Shown in pieces: positions 10,901 through 25,900 of a stretch of DNA of 64,000 bases. The translations under genes were made by a program, and so were the position numbers. Position 1 is the first letter of the stretch. The number at the start of each line of letters is the position of its first letter. The notes below the pieces were generated by a model. The model did no database searches. It was given only the letters and a program-made list of their open reading frames with translations, and was not told the origin of the DNA. The stretch comes from Athripsodes cinereus (lineage: Eukaryota; Arthropoda; Insecta; Trichoptera; Leptoceridae), in NCBI GenBank assembly GCA_947579605.1, contig OX388322.1, positions 3,472,001 to 3,536,000 on the forward strand. The letters are read 5' to 3'.

Positions 10901-13900
10901 CTTCATATTTTATTTCTTAAGTATTTTCTTCAGTAGACAGTTGCCAAACAGTTTTTTTTTTAAAGATATACATATCTGGGTTTTGTTACAATTTACAAAC
11001 CCAAATACAATCACAGTAAGCTAAAAGCTTGTGTCGTGAAAGAGGAGTTTGCCGGCATCTGGGATTGAACCACGGACCCCTTTTGTTATTAGATGACATA
11101 GTAATGATAACAATAATAACTAACCTATGCAGTTTATTTTACTTCTCCTTGGGAGTCCCCGGCAAAAATAGGTATCCTTTCTTTTCTGTTAGTTTTCGAG
11201 TGTCCTGTAAGAGACAGGTATCTGCAAAATATCACAGTTAATATCTGCAGTTCAGCGATGAGTTATGCCAACTGTCCTGAATGTCTTAACTTTAATTGAC
11301 ACAGAAAGGACAATTTGCATATTTGTTACGTGCAGTTGATCTACTTGTGGGAAGTGCTTTAATGGTATTAATGAATATAAATGAAGGAATAGTGTATGTT
11401 AATGCACCATTTTGTGAAAAATCATTGCAAAAGTGTGTAAATCATTTGATAATGTCTTTTCTATAATAATTAGATTTGTCTCAGCGTAGCACTTGATGAA
11501 TTAAAGATAAAAAACTTATTCAATTTGAAAAAGGAATGTCACAAAAGAATAAAAAAAAAGAAATGCACCAAAACATTCTATGGGGCACCTACTTAATATT
11601 TTATCATACATACCTGACCCCCTAGACAAACACGCACTTGGCGATCTACTACAAACGAATTTTCACCTATAACTGCAACAATAACGCATAATTATATGGT
11701 ACATGTAGGTAAATTGTCGAAAAGTTCGCCAGTAGTCGATCGCTAAGTACGGTTTGTCTACGGGCTCAGATACTTATAACTGGTAAAATAAATATTGCAA
11801 ATTTATAAAGAAGATCATCATAATCCAACAGATTTGTTTGCAATCCTAAATCCTTTATTTTCCACAGGAGCAAGAAATGGAAAAACAGAAGCTACTCTTC
11901 CATCAAGCTCGTCTTGCAAATCGTGGTGTAGCTGAGATGGTATTGCTGCATATATCTGCCTCCAAAGGAATACCCAGTGAGATGGTTATGAAGACTTTAG
12001 AATTGGGAATCAGTGTTCTAAGAGGTGGCAACATTGACATACAGATGGTAAGAATTTAATCTATGGATTAAGAATTTGAATTTTGTATTCTGAATTTGTG
12101 TGGATTCTTCTCCAGTTAAAACATAGAATATATTTTATTTTATTTTATTTGAATAAAATATACCACTGCCAGCTTGACAGTTGTGAAACCTAATTGCTGG
12201 ACAGTGGACAACATATAACAATCATAAACAAATATGAATCTAAGAATCTAAAATAACAACCATACGAATATAACCTATTAATAAAAAAAATAACTTACAA
12301 TATTCTGTGAAAACACTACACAATATTTCAAGCACCATTTAAAAAAACTAATAAATAAAGTTAACTCAAAAAACATCAATAAATAAAAAACACAATCACC
12401 ATGTTATTTTTCAGACCGGGCACAAGGCCACTACCCAATCAGAGCTACCCATACTACGTCACGCTACTTGTTAATTAAATTACTAGTGATGGGCAAGGCT
12501 CGCTTCGGTTCTAGTAGACCGTGTACCCGATCCGACATAATTAACAGCAAGAAATAAAACATATTAAAGCGTTTACATGCTTATATAAAAATCAAACAAA
12601 AAAAAAAAAAAAAAACAAAAATCTTCACACAATATAATTATTATGCACCATAATAATTAATTATAATACAAGTAATTAAAAATGTACCAGGCTGATTCAC
12701 ATTATTTATTTATTTTCAAAAAACAACCGTTTTTATTTGTTTATATATTTTATTTGTTCATTCTTCACTGTATTTATGTAGAAATTACAAACAATTCCAT
12801 GGAAGTTATACATTCAAATTTAATACAATCAATGTACAGAGAGCGAGTTTATGGCAAAGCGCAATCTCTTCTAACTAACTCAAAATTTATATTACACTGT
12901 TCTTATAACAGTATCAGAGTGTTAGAAATGTTGCGAGAACAGATGTCTCAATGTGCATAGTGATTTGTTGAAGATGATTTGTTTCCAACCTGTACCCGGG
13001 CTGTACTCCCAAAAGGAACATAAAAAAGTGGAAGAAGGAGAAACAATTAAAAATGAATTTTTAGACCACTGAATTTTTTTTGATTTTGTTAAATCAATTC
13101 AGTTAAATCAATCAGCAGAATAAACCAGGATGGACGCTCCAAATCGGAAATTGTGAGCAGAATAAACCAGGCAAGGATTGCCTTTAACAAAAAATCGAAG
13201 ATATTGGAATCCCCAAATATTGATTTAAGCGTAAGGAAGAACTTTACTAAAGCCTTTCTATGGAGCATTCTGCTTTATGGTTGTGAGACGTGGACCATCA
13301 GCAAGAGTGAAAGCGGACGGTTGGCGGCCTTTGAGATGTGGTGCTACAGACGCATGCTTAAGATCCATTGGTCGGAACACGTCGAAAACGAAGAAGTATT
13401 AACCAGGGTAGGCGAAAAAAGGCAACTTCTTAAGAGAATCGGCCAACAACGAGCTAACTGGATTGGCCACAACATCAGACACCCAGGACTACTCATCGCC
13501 ATCGCAGAGGGTAAGACCGAGGGGACAAATGGCAGAGGCCGACCAAGAGACGCGTATATGGACCAACTGAAGAGGGACATGAACTGTGGCTCATACGTAG
13601 AGCTGAAAAGACTGGCTGAGAATAGAGACGAATGGAGAAGAAAAACCAAACTCGTTGCAGACCAATCCAATGGATTGTAACTTATTATATATAAATCAAT
13701 TTATTTAGTCCCAATCCTTATATCATAATTTATTTATTTTTAGGGTATGTTAAACCATTTGAAAGAAAAGAAAGATGTTGGTTTCTTCACGTCTATTGCT
13801 GGTCTTATGAATTCCTGCTCTGTATTGGATCTAGATGCTTTTGAGAGGAATACCAAAGCGGAAGGTACCTAAACAATTTTTTTTTTAATTAAACATTGAT

Positions 13901-16900
13901 TTATCATGAACATTCTTTATGATGACAGAAAAAAATATTCATCAAAAGCAGCGTCCACACAGCTGGATGAAAAAGTCAATCATCAATCTTCAAGTATTTG
14001 GTGACAATGCGGAGCATTCTCTGAAGAAATATTCAAATGAATGCCTTTGTTACCCGTCCCAAGGAGGGTGCTCCGAATTGTCACCGAATGATTGAAGATT
14101 GATGATTGACGTTTTTATCCAGCTGTGTGGACGCTGCTAAAGAAAAAGCGGGGAACTCAGTTCGTGTAATGAAAATGTTTATTGTCCTATCAGTGTCATA
14201 GATAAATAAGACAATCAGGATGAGTGGCATATTGCACCACTGTCATATTAAATGATAATTACTTTAGTTTTTAGTCTCACAAATACCTGACTCTTTCACT
14301 ATATAAGATATGTATTGTACAGAATAGAGTGGGCAACACAAAACCTAAATATCTATTCTATTATTTTTCTTTTAGGTCTGGGTGTTGGTTTGGAAGGTGC
14401 TGCTGGAGAGAAGAACATGCATGATGCTGAGTTTACATGTGCTCTCTTCAGATTTATACAACTTACTTGTGAAGGGCACAATCTGGGTTAGTATTTTTCC
14501 TTTTTTCAAAGCATGGCTATTTTTTGAACGTTCACTTTGTGATAGTCGCACGCAATTCAGTGTAGGTAAATTCAAACCTTTTTTTTACTCAAGTTCTTCC
14601 AATTCACATGTTACTTATGACAGTTTATGATTGCCTCTACTTCTCATGTGTTAACCACACCCACTTTCAAGAAGACCCCCCCCCCCCTCATTTTTTGTCA
14701 AATTACACCTATATTTTTTTATAACTATTGCTACCTTTGTGTAAAGTAAAATAATTAAATGACTCATTTTCATACTGATTTCTCTTAAACCTTGTTCATC
14801 ACTTTCACTTTTATATTAACTCTTCCCTCCCCTTTCTGAATATTTAGGCACCTACTATAAATCAGTGATGGAAAAATTAGCATGGACAGTCTATGCTAAT
14901 CTGCTAAAGGTAAAATAGTCTTAGCAAGCGCTATCTGAAAATTGATTAATTTGCTAATGCTAAGCTGCGAAACTTCGCAATCGCAGCATAAACAGACATG
15001 CCCTACACGTACGATGAACAATAGCATACTAAACTAATTTAAATTAGCATTTAGCAATCTTATCTTTGAAATGCAAACTACACATATTAGGTTGATACTA
15101 CTCAGTAAAAAGGGATGAAGCATTCTTCCAAATATTTACAGCAATACAATTAACAGTAATCCTCTTTTATGAGAAAGTATATTATTAGTTACCAGTGTAG
15201 ATACTTTTTCCATCCTGATTTAATATTAGCATAGCAATAATCATTAGTCTGCTAACTGACACCTTTTTTTAATCATAATAATTTTTTTTCCTTTTGAAGG
15301 TCAAGGGACCTTACATCCCTTGTGTCACTGCGACCATAACAGATCTATTGTGACATAACTGACACCTTAGCACCGCTAATTAAAATTTATGTGAAATAGC
15401 ATTAATTTCCATCCCTGCTATAAATTATGCCCACTTTTGCTAGCGCCTCCCATTTTTGTCCAAGCCACGCCTCATTTAATATTGACTACTAAAACCAAAA
15501 TTTATATCATTCCCTCTTTGAATATTGGCTACTCCCACCTTTATTTAAGTCATACTCATATTTTATTCTAATCAAACCATCTTGATGTGTCGAGTCACCC
15601 CGATGTTGACTATCACTTATGAGAAAGTGTCCCTATCGTGGGCAGTCAGAAATAGCTCTTTCTCGACTCGTATATATTACGGTTGCAGGAGAGCTGTCTT
15701 CTTCCAACATCTCTTCGATCCTCGATCTGCTCTTGATGATCAGTTGCAGTGGCTTTTATTTTTCGTCTCTGGGCACATGGCTTAAATTAGACACTTCCTG
15801 GGTTATGATATTATGTTTCAAACCTTCACTTTGTATAATATGTAAACATAATAATTGTATTTTTAGAATGGCAGAATTATCTGAGGACACAAGCTGGTAA
15901 CACAACTACCGTGAATGTTGTCATCTGTACTGTGGATTATCTGCTCAGACTTCAAGAATCCATCATGGACTTCTACTGGCATTACTCCAGCAAGGTTTGT
16001 TATATTTTACATTGATCAAACTTCTCGAAATTCACTTTTTTAATGTTGTACCTCAAGCCAAACTGAAAATAAAATTGAGGCTAAACAAAAAAAACTATAA
16101 ATTTCTATATAAATTATTTGTTTGATTCAAATATACAGTGGAAGAAATGACCTTTTTGTTCGAACTCCTGTGCAATTTCTAACCAAAATTAATCTCTTGT
16201 TTGTCAACCTATATAACTCTTTTTGAAGTCTCATTTATTATGTCATGGAGATGACAATTTATATTATTATTTCTCGCAGCATTTTTTTTTAAGTTATCGA
16301 ATTAAAATTTCAAACTGTATTTTCTCATTAATACATTTTACAAATCAAAATACCTGTGTTTGCTTTTACGATATATTTTATCGGCGCTGGCACTTTTTAA
16401 TTTTTTAGGAACTGATTGACCCGGCAGGTAAAGCTAACTTTTTCAAAGCTATTGGAGTCGCCAGTCAAGTATTCAACACCCTCACTGAGGTCATCCAGGG
16501 TCCTTGTACACAGAATCAGCAAGCATTGGCACATTCAAGGTAAAAGTACAAGACAGTAAAATAAGTCAGCTGTTACCACAAACTTTTAGATTCCTATGTT
16601 TGGTACAAGATATGTTAAAATTTAGATACAGGAAATCTGCCTCAACGGACTACTGCAGATCAATAAATCCTTAGATTTACTTAATTCTATACAATTTTGC
16701 GCAAATTGGACTCTCAGAGAACCTTTTTTTTCTTATGAGATCTCTACACAAAAATTGATTAACTTAAGCCATTTCAATGCATCTAAAACATGTATAATGA
16801 CAAAAAAATAATATACACAGATAGCCAGACAAACACTCTAATATAAATTGAAATTGTGTAGCATTGAAAAATAATAATAGAATCAAACATGAAATGGAAA

Positions 16901-19900
16901 GACCGGAGACTGAGGGATGATTGAAGTGTGGGTTTGATATCTAATTTAATGTCAATAAAAGTTTGTCTTATTTGCTTCATTATGAATGTTGGTTCGTCAG
17001 AAACCTAAATATGTCCCCCAAAAAGCCCTACAGTAAAAAATATGGTTATATCACCAAGTTGACAGTGGGATTCGATCTACGGAATTCTCAATTGGAAATT
17101 CAATACTCTTCACATAATATGCTACAATTTCTTTCTTTTCTTTACCAGGTTATGGGATGCTGTTGGTGGTTTCCTCTTCCTGTTTTCTCACATGCAGGAC
17201 AAGTTATCCAAGCATTCCTCTCAGGTGGATCTGCTCAAGGAATTGCTCAACTTACAGAAGGATATGATCACCATGATGCTCTCTATGCTTGAAGGAAACG
17301 TCGTCAATGGTAAGTATATTTACGGCGTGCGTATTCAAAATTCTATAAAAGGACGGAGTTAAGTGGAAGAAATTAGAATTGAACGATAATGACTTCACTG
17401 CATGTCATCATATCTTAAATTATTTTACATTACGACAATGTGCCAAAAGAATAAATACAAAAATCGTGTGGATAATTTTTCTCCCCCACCTCTAGAAAAA
17501 TCTTGGGTACTCCCTTGTATGTCGCTGATCCCTGGTAACTTTTTTATTATGATATGAAGAAGTCAACTTGTAGGTTTATTACGTACAGTAAATCGGGTGG
17601 CTACCCCTCATAGGGAGAATGTGAAAAATAAATCATTCATAAATTTTTTCATGTGTGTTTAGTGAGCTCAGCATCCTTTCATTTAAATTGTCCATCCTTT
17701 AAAATGTGGTCAATATAATATAACCATTTGATCCACTGGTAACCACATCTCCGAGCACCAGTTTATTAGTAAGATCTTGTTTCTTAGGTACAATTGGTAA
17801 GCAGATGGTTGACACTCTGGTGGAGTCTGCATCCAATGTGGAATTGATCCTGAAATACTTTGATATGTTCCTTAAACTGAAGGATCTTACATCTAGCCCC
17901 AACTTCATGGAGATTGATACCAATAATGATGGATGGGTAGCACCAAAAGACTTCAAGGAGAAGATGGAACAACAGAAATCATACACTCCGTAAGTATTTC
18001 AAGAAATTATCTTCCCATTACATCAGATGTTTCCAAACTTTTATGTAGAACTTCTCTTACTCCCTTGAAGTTGTTATTTTAGTCGTCCAGTAAAATCTGA
18101 GATATTTTGTAACAAGGAGAAGGTAGAGTTTTGAAATTTCTTTTTATCCAGTGAATGTTGGCCTATGATTCCGTTTTATCTATTCCGTGAAAATCCCAGT
18201 TGGCATAGAATTTTTATAGAAAGTTTATTATTCAATCTAAATTTAAAAAAACAAGTATCAGGGACCTGGTGGATTGTTAGAAATCTCTTCAATTAATGAT
18301 ATGTTTTATTTTTCCAGTGAAGAAATTGACTTCCTGTTGATGTGTTGCGAGACCAATCATGATGGTAAGATTGACTATGTCGGTTTCTGCGATCGATTCC
18401 ACGAACCAGCCAAAGAAATTGGCTTCAATTTGGCTGTGCTGCTCACAAATCTCTCAGAACACATGCCCAATGAACCAAGGTATGATACAAACATCATTAT
18501 TGCATATTAACCGTACATTTTTTTCACCATATGGTTTCTATTCAAAACACATTTCTATGAAAGGTGACAGTTTGAGTATGATACATTGAAGGACCCACCG
18601 ACCACCCGGATAGCGCAGAAGTCTGAGGACTTCCATTTATCCGAAAATTTGAGTATGAAAGAGGATGAAAGATGCAATGATGGTGGTGTAAAAAGGATCA
18701 AGAATAACAGGGTGCCTGGAAGTGGGAAGTATGAATGGGGATAGCCGAACAGTTGAGAACTCGCAGTCGTGCGAGATGTTCGTGTACATGTGGAGTTGTG
18801 GGTGAGGGATTTATAATACGCATGTAAGTAAGTCGAGTCGTCGCGTTACTGTATTGTAAATGTCGTTGGATTGAATAAATGGTTTAATTAAAACAGTCGT
18901 GTTTGATTTCTCCTACCCTCACCAAACTCCGCAACTCAACTTATTTAATATTTGTAGTTAAACGTGAATTTAAGTCCACGTAGTAAAAACAAAGTTTATC
19001 TAAAAATATTGTATAAGAATCATTTATTTATTCCAGATTGGCTCGATTCCTCGAGACAGCTGGTTCTGTACTGAACTACTTTGAGCCATTCCTGGGGCGT
19101 ATTGAGATCATGGGTGGCTCCAAGAAGATTGAGAGAGTATACTTTGAGATCAAGGAATCCAACATTGAGCAGTGGGAAAAACCTCAAATTAAGGTATACA
19201 GAGACAGAAGTTTTTGAGTCTCCTGAAAAAAGCAGATATATGTTAAACATTTTGTTTAAGAAAGACATTTTCCGTCTTCATTTCTGCACTAAGATATACG
19301 ACTGCAAGAAGATAGAGAGATCAGCTAAATTTGCACTAAGTGCCGATTTACAATAATATTATTCTATCTTGAAATATCATTGTTTTGACCAATTCCCACA
19401 TAATTTTATTGACATTATAAAATCTTTGCCAATAAACGTGAGATAAATGAGATATTTATAATGTTATTTGTCCAAAACACCCCAATAGGACGAGAGTTTA
19501 TACAGAGTGTATTATTTTTCCTATATTTTGCTTAATAAAGGTGTTAATAGAGGACATATAAACATATATACATGTTAACAAACAGAGTCAATTATTTATT
19601 TGTTGATCCCAGGAATCCAAGCGCGCCTTCTTCTACAGCATTGTGACTGAAGGAGGAGATAAGGAGAAGCTAGAGGCCTTTGTGAACTTCTGTGAGGATG
19701 CCATCTTTGAAATGACTCACGCGTCAGGACTCATGGCACAAGAGGACTCGGGAGGGGGGCCTAAGAACAGGGAAGCGGCTTACACCAGTTATATGAGTGA
19801 AGATGATGAAGAGAGGTTTGTTTTTTTATGTATTCGTTTTTATATTTGTGCTCTTCCACTGTATCATTTTTTGTAACATTCTTCTCAGAAGCACGAAGCA

Positions 19901-22900
19901 ATCCTTTCCATTCTGAGCGTGTCTGCGCCAATGAATCACCAGGTTCCCATAACATTCCTGATTCTCTAATGTCACTATCAAAGGAATGGTGTATTGCTAA
20001 AGAAAGTCATCCAGGCAAACATGAACCTAGTGATCTGAATAACAGTGCTTTTTATTTTACCAATTATCATTGAATACTCTCTGACCATGTCCCATTCAAA
20101 ACAGCTATTGTCTTTAAAAATATAAAATAATGAATCAATTATTTGATTTCAGAGCTGCAAAAGATCCCATCCGTCGCAGCACTCAGGCTTGCAAGGACGG
20201 GCTGTACTTCTGCCTCGCAATGCTATCTCCATCGAACATCAAACAGAGAATAGCAGATTTACAACAGATGGCTCCGGCTGATATCTTCATTGGATTTTTC
20301 AAGATAATATTCTACATGTTCTATTACTTTGGATACGGTATCGCAGTCGTTATTAGGTAAGAAATTATATACATTAAAACTTCATAAATGTTTCTGAATA
20401 ATATCTGTGTGCGAAAGGGAAAGGGAAGTCCGAAGGATGAATCGAAAAACACTACTTCACAGGAGAGCCAAAACAAATTCCACTCGGTGTTATAATGCAG
20501 TACAATATGAGTATTGTTTTACATTGACATGATTAATGCATTTAACTCAATTTGGGGATGAGTCGACTCATATTTTTCCTTAACACACACAGATATCCTT
20601 AAGTTCGAATTCCTGCGCACCGTAATTTTATAATATAATTTATTGATGACGTGCAAAAATAATCCAAATTTTAATTATTTTTTTGCTGCAATGGAACAGT
20701 ATAAAATTATTTATAGCATGGTATGAGTCATATTTAGCTCTTTTTTAATATTTTTTAGATATGAAATATAATAGAAAAATAATTTACGGCATAAGTACAT
20801 TCAGCTAATCAAGGAGCAAGTAAGGTGTGGAAATGCTATTTCTATTTTTGTTCACTGAGGTTCACTTTTGTTCACATCACATTGCTGAGACAATTTTTTT
20901 GAGTTATATTTTTTCTGTGAGTTTAGCCACAGTCTGCTAACTGTGAATGTCAAAACGGCCGTGGTAATATAGCTAACTTTGTATCAGAGTTTGGAATAGG
21001 ATTTTTACTCCTTATCATCTCGTCATTATTACTTGCTCTTTGCATACATTTTTTTTGAGGTAAATTTGATGAACTCAGCAATGGAACAGTTTTGAACATT
21101 TTGTAATCGTATACTTATTTTACTTGTGTAAACGTTCATATCAAATTAATACATTTTCAGGTATATCTTTGGCATTCTTCTGGGCCTGATGCGAGGTCCC
21201 CAGACAGAGGAGCCTCCGCCAGAACCAACAGAGGAGGAAAAAATTGGTCAGTTGAAGATGCGGTATCTTAATAAACAAAGTAAGGTCTCAGGATTACCAG
21301 GTGTGTCTTCGGACAACTCTGTTTTATGTTGTGATGCATTCTGGCTGCCGTCTCTACTCATCAACTTGCTATGAAGAAGCTTTCTATTGGAACTTACAAG
21401 AATCATACTGCAGAAGCTACTTAAATTTTGTTATTTATGTGTTTGATCACTTTATAAATGTATTTAATTTTATATGTGATTTAGGTGTTAGGTTTTCGGC
21501 TCTGTCATTTTTAGAGGTTAGATATTCAATTTGTTCTACAAAAACCATAGACAAAAAAGAGATATTAGAAATTAATAACGATATTGACATTCACCCAGAG
21601 GAATTTTTCAATTATTGTGTTTCATTTTATTTTTTACTTTTATAACGGAAGACATCACCATCTTTTAATGAAAAAACACTTGATAAACATATAATTCTTG
21701 CAAAACAGCAGATTGTACGTATACTTCTTGAGTATTGGTCTAAGTTTTTGGATGCTTATGAATAGACCAGGTTGGTTTGAAATTCTGTTCGAAAATTCTT
21801 CTGTTAAGCTATAAAGATATATTAAATTACCTGTCTTTGTTGAGTTGAGTTGCGGAGTTTGGTGAGGGTAGGAGTAATCAAACACGACTGTTTTAATTAA
21901 ACCCTTTTATTCAACATCCAACGACATTTACACTCACGCACAACTCCGCACGCACACGACCATCTCGCACGACTGCGAGTTTTCAACTGTTCGGCCATCC
22001 CCAATCATACTTTCGACTCCCAGGCGTCCTGCTATTCTTGATCCCTTCTACACCACCATCGCTGCATCTTTCATTCTCTTTCATACCCAAACTGTCAACT
22101 TTCATAGAAATATCTAACAGATATACATATGATTGAAATAATATTTTATCTATCGGTCTATTTTTATCAATACGCTTGAAACGTTTTCAGATAAATCGAA
22201 TATAATGTTCCCATAACTTTTGCGCCCTTGAGATGGACGCTCCATTAAACGGCACCGAACAAATCATCATAATAGTTAATTAATCTGGCAACGTTGATGG
22301 ATACATATCTCATAGAGGATTCCAAATTCAAATTTTTCTGCAAGCATAGTTTAAAAAATTTGACAGCTAGCTATTAATGTTCGATTAATTCTGATAAATA
22401 TTGAAAGTAACATTTTCACATTTTTAACACAAATATTTGCTTCAATTTACACAAAGTTTGACACTAAATATTAATAATTTATAAAACATATGTTTCTTTT
22501 AACATTTAGAATCAACCAAGGTAATTATTTCACAAAATAAACACGCTGATAAACACTAAATTTCATTTTTGAAACATTTAACAATGGATAATTTTAATCA
22601 CAATTTACAAGATACTAACCATACAGTTTTGTGACTTTACATAATCGATCCATTTTTTTACAAATGATGAAACAAAACACTGTTTTCTTTCTTTTTTGTC
22701 TAGTTAATTGTTTACACTGTGTTTTGTCTACGTTTGTGTCTTTTTTGAAAAGTTTGGATTCTTTGTTCTTTGTCATTGAGTTATTTTTGTACTTTCCATT
22801 CCACTTTCTATTTTGTGAACAATTCTTGAATTTGCATTCCAATTTTAAATTTGTTTAATACCTGAATTTGATTATCATTTTGTATAATTCTTGAATTAGC

Positions 22901-25900
22901 ATTTCAATTTTAAACTTGTAGCTACAATAAATTCTAGAATTTGGTAATTTGAATTTGAAGACTAATTTTGTGGAATTCATATTAATACTTGTATGGCGAT
23001 TGTAGGTCCTTCGAAACATCTTCCTGCTTTACCGGCGGCTCCAGAAGAGGGACAAATGCAAGTTTCTGCTTTTGGCTTGGATATATCTAAGGAAGAAGGA
23101 CAGTTAGTATAAAAAAGATATATTTTTTTTTCAATTTCTATATAAATTTTACTGTTCTCTTATGTTCAAAATCTGATCACATGTCTTTTACTATCAGCTC
23201 CAGATTGTCTTTACAAATCTTATTCCCGACTTAATATGTGTATTAATTTCAGGCTGAAGGTTGCTCCTCACGAGTCTCCAGTGATGTCATCCACAGAAGA
23301 AGGAGATACATCACCTGAAGAGGGAGTAGAGCCGGGACATGAAGGAGAAGCTCCATCAGAACCACCTCCATCTTTATTGGATCTTCTCGGGTAAATTGTT
23401 TAATTTATCTGATTCATGTTTCAAATATTGTAACAATGAACTCAGTATAACTCTAGTTGTCAAATGATTTTGGCCAAAATTGATTATAGTTGAATTTAGA
23501 TAGTTCAGTTCAATAGCTTAAAGAAATTGCTGTTCCGTTGAAATAACTTTGATAATTTGACGATTTTCTACTAAGGGGTTAGTAGCTTATACCTTAAAAC
23601 TTTTTGACCTTATGAATAAGTGAAAACTGTTTAGCTTGAAGTATAGAAGAATAGTTGTCAAAACTCCAATTTGTTAGAAACTTCATGATCTGTTTTTTGT
23701 GTTATCTTGACAAGCGTATTTGAAATATATTTTTAGTGGTGAGGCAGCTAAACGCCAGGCTCTTGAGAGGAGTGAAGCCCAACAAGCACAGCAAGCTGCA
23801 ATGACAGCTATTGAAGCGGAAAGCAAGAAGGTAACTTTACAAATATTTATCTTCAAGAAACCATTTGATAATAATTATGCATTAGTACAGATGAAAGCTA
23901 AGTTTTACTTAACTAAGTAAATAGTTCAAATCACCATAGATAAATATAATTACTCACTCTGTCGGTGTTTAGGTAGTAGAATTCCATAGGGAAATAAATC
24001 AAACCAATGTTTTATTTATTCAAATATGTTTACACCTAAAACTCAAATGATATCTGCAGGTAATCACAGCTCCTCAGCCCTCGGCTCTCAGTCAAATGGA
24101 TCTGAGTTCTTACGCTCACCGGGCAGTGTCCTTCCTTGCCAGAAACTTCTATAACCTCAAATACGTGGCTCTTGTCTTGGCTTTCTGCATCAACTTTATG
24201 CTGCTCTTCTATAAGGTAAGCTATCAGATTAGTATTGTTCTTACAAATCAAAGAATTGTGTTCCACAAAAACTTTAAATGTACGGTGTGTGGTAATATGA
24301 AAAAAATTGATATACTTATCCAATTTTTTACCTAGGGGGACGTTGTGATTTCCCTGTCTTATGTAAATCAATTAGTGGCATGCGCAGGTTGGGGGTAGAG
24401 GTGGGAATAACTGTTATTTCAAAATAAGATAGAATTCATCAATTATTCAAAAAAATAAGATTAGAATAAAATATAATATATCATATATCTTATATCTTAT
24501 ACAAAATTAACATAAATAATTATTGTATGCATAGTACATCCTCATAAATTAATTTACTTTTACTCAAGTTACTCAGATCTTTTAACAAAATCATTCCCTT
24601 CCCTTTTCCTTTCCCCTCAATCCTAAAATGCTCACCTGTAATTGAATTTATCTCATAGCTTTTCTTCTTTATTTTCATATTCTTAAACATGTACTTTTTT
24701 AAATATACATTTATCTTATAATCTTTCATCATAATAATTTTAATAACTGTTTTATATAATTTGTTTTTTAACTAACATTTTGTATTATAGGTATAACTTA
24801 AGTTGTAATTGGCTTTAATTTTGCACTATTATTTTTTCGTTTATTATGTTATATAAGCTGTAACTTTAAGTTTGAAATAAATAAATAAATAAATAAATAA
24901 AAATAAAAAAAATAACTTTCAACCAGTTATCGATATTTGTAAATAACAGTTATTAAAAAATGTTATTTAATAACGATCAAATTGTAAAAAAAAAAAAGAA
25001 AAAAAAAAAAAAAAAAAACTACATCATAATATTTAAAGAATCCTTATAAAATCTAATGATGCTAAAATATTATTATTATCGTATCAAATGGAATTTCTCA
25101 CACATAAAATACACATAAAAATTATATTTTGTGCATGATAATGTGCAAGAAGAATAAATAAATAAAAAAAAAAATATATCAACCGAAATAATATATCACC
25201 AGTTTAAAATCAAAAAAATATTATATTCAAAATAAACGAATGACTACATTTAAATGAAACGATTGTGTTCCTCCAAAAAATTCAAATAACTACACAACTA
25301 AATAGTTCAAAATAAAAACAAAATAACTGCCATCGTTTAATAACATCCGAAGTTATTAAACCATATTAAAAAACTATTGTCGTTCAATAACGTGCTACGT
25401 TATTGAAACGTTATTGAACGACGACAATAACAAAGTCGTAACAATGTGGTACGTTATAATATAACTAAACGAAAACGAAATAACTATAGTCGTCGACAAT
25501 AACTAAACGGAATAACGATAACCTTATTATAACAGTTGAATAACGCCGTCGTAGAAAATAACATTTATGTTATTGACAAGAAACTGTTAGTTTAGTTATT
25601 TTGAAATAATGAGTTTAAAAATGAGTTATTAGTTATAACGGCCAACTCTAGTTGGGGGTCACCCGATATGGGATCCTACTTCTACAAAAAGAACCATTAT
25701 TTATTGTTTAGTTAGTTGGAAAATATTGTGTCCCTGCGATGATAAACTCCTCCATTGTACAAAATTATTTGTTTATACCATGTTGTCATCTTATTAATTT
25801 ATCCAAATATTTTGTACAGTAAATTTTATTATTATTATTTATTCATTGTTTAGTCCCTGTGAGGGTTGCTGGTTTTATTGGCACTGAGAAGTCTACTGGC

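Noticed and set aside
12682..12960. 92-codon plus-strand ORF
   Set aside because: AT-rich, overlaps a fragment repeated near 60580, and no recognisable features.
13344..13670. 108-codon antisense ORF
   Set aside because: Shadow of the non-LTR C-terminal frame at 13129-13680.
15582..15900. Two overlapping plus-strand ORFs
   Set aside because: One runs into RyR exon 14 in the wrong frame; the other has no family features. The slightly GC-richer text may be an old repeat but could not be identified.
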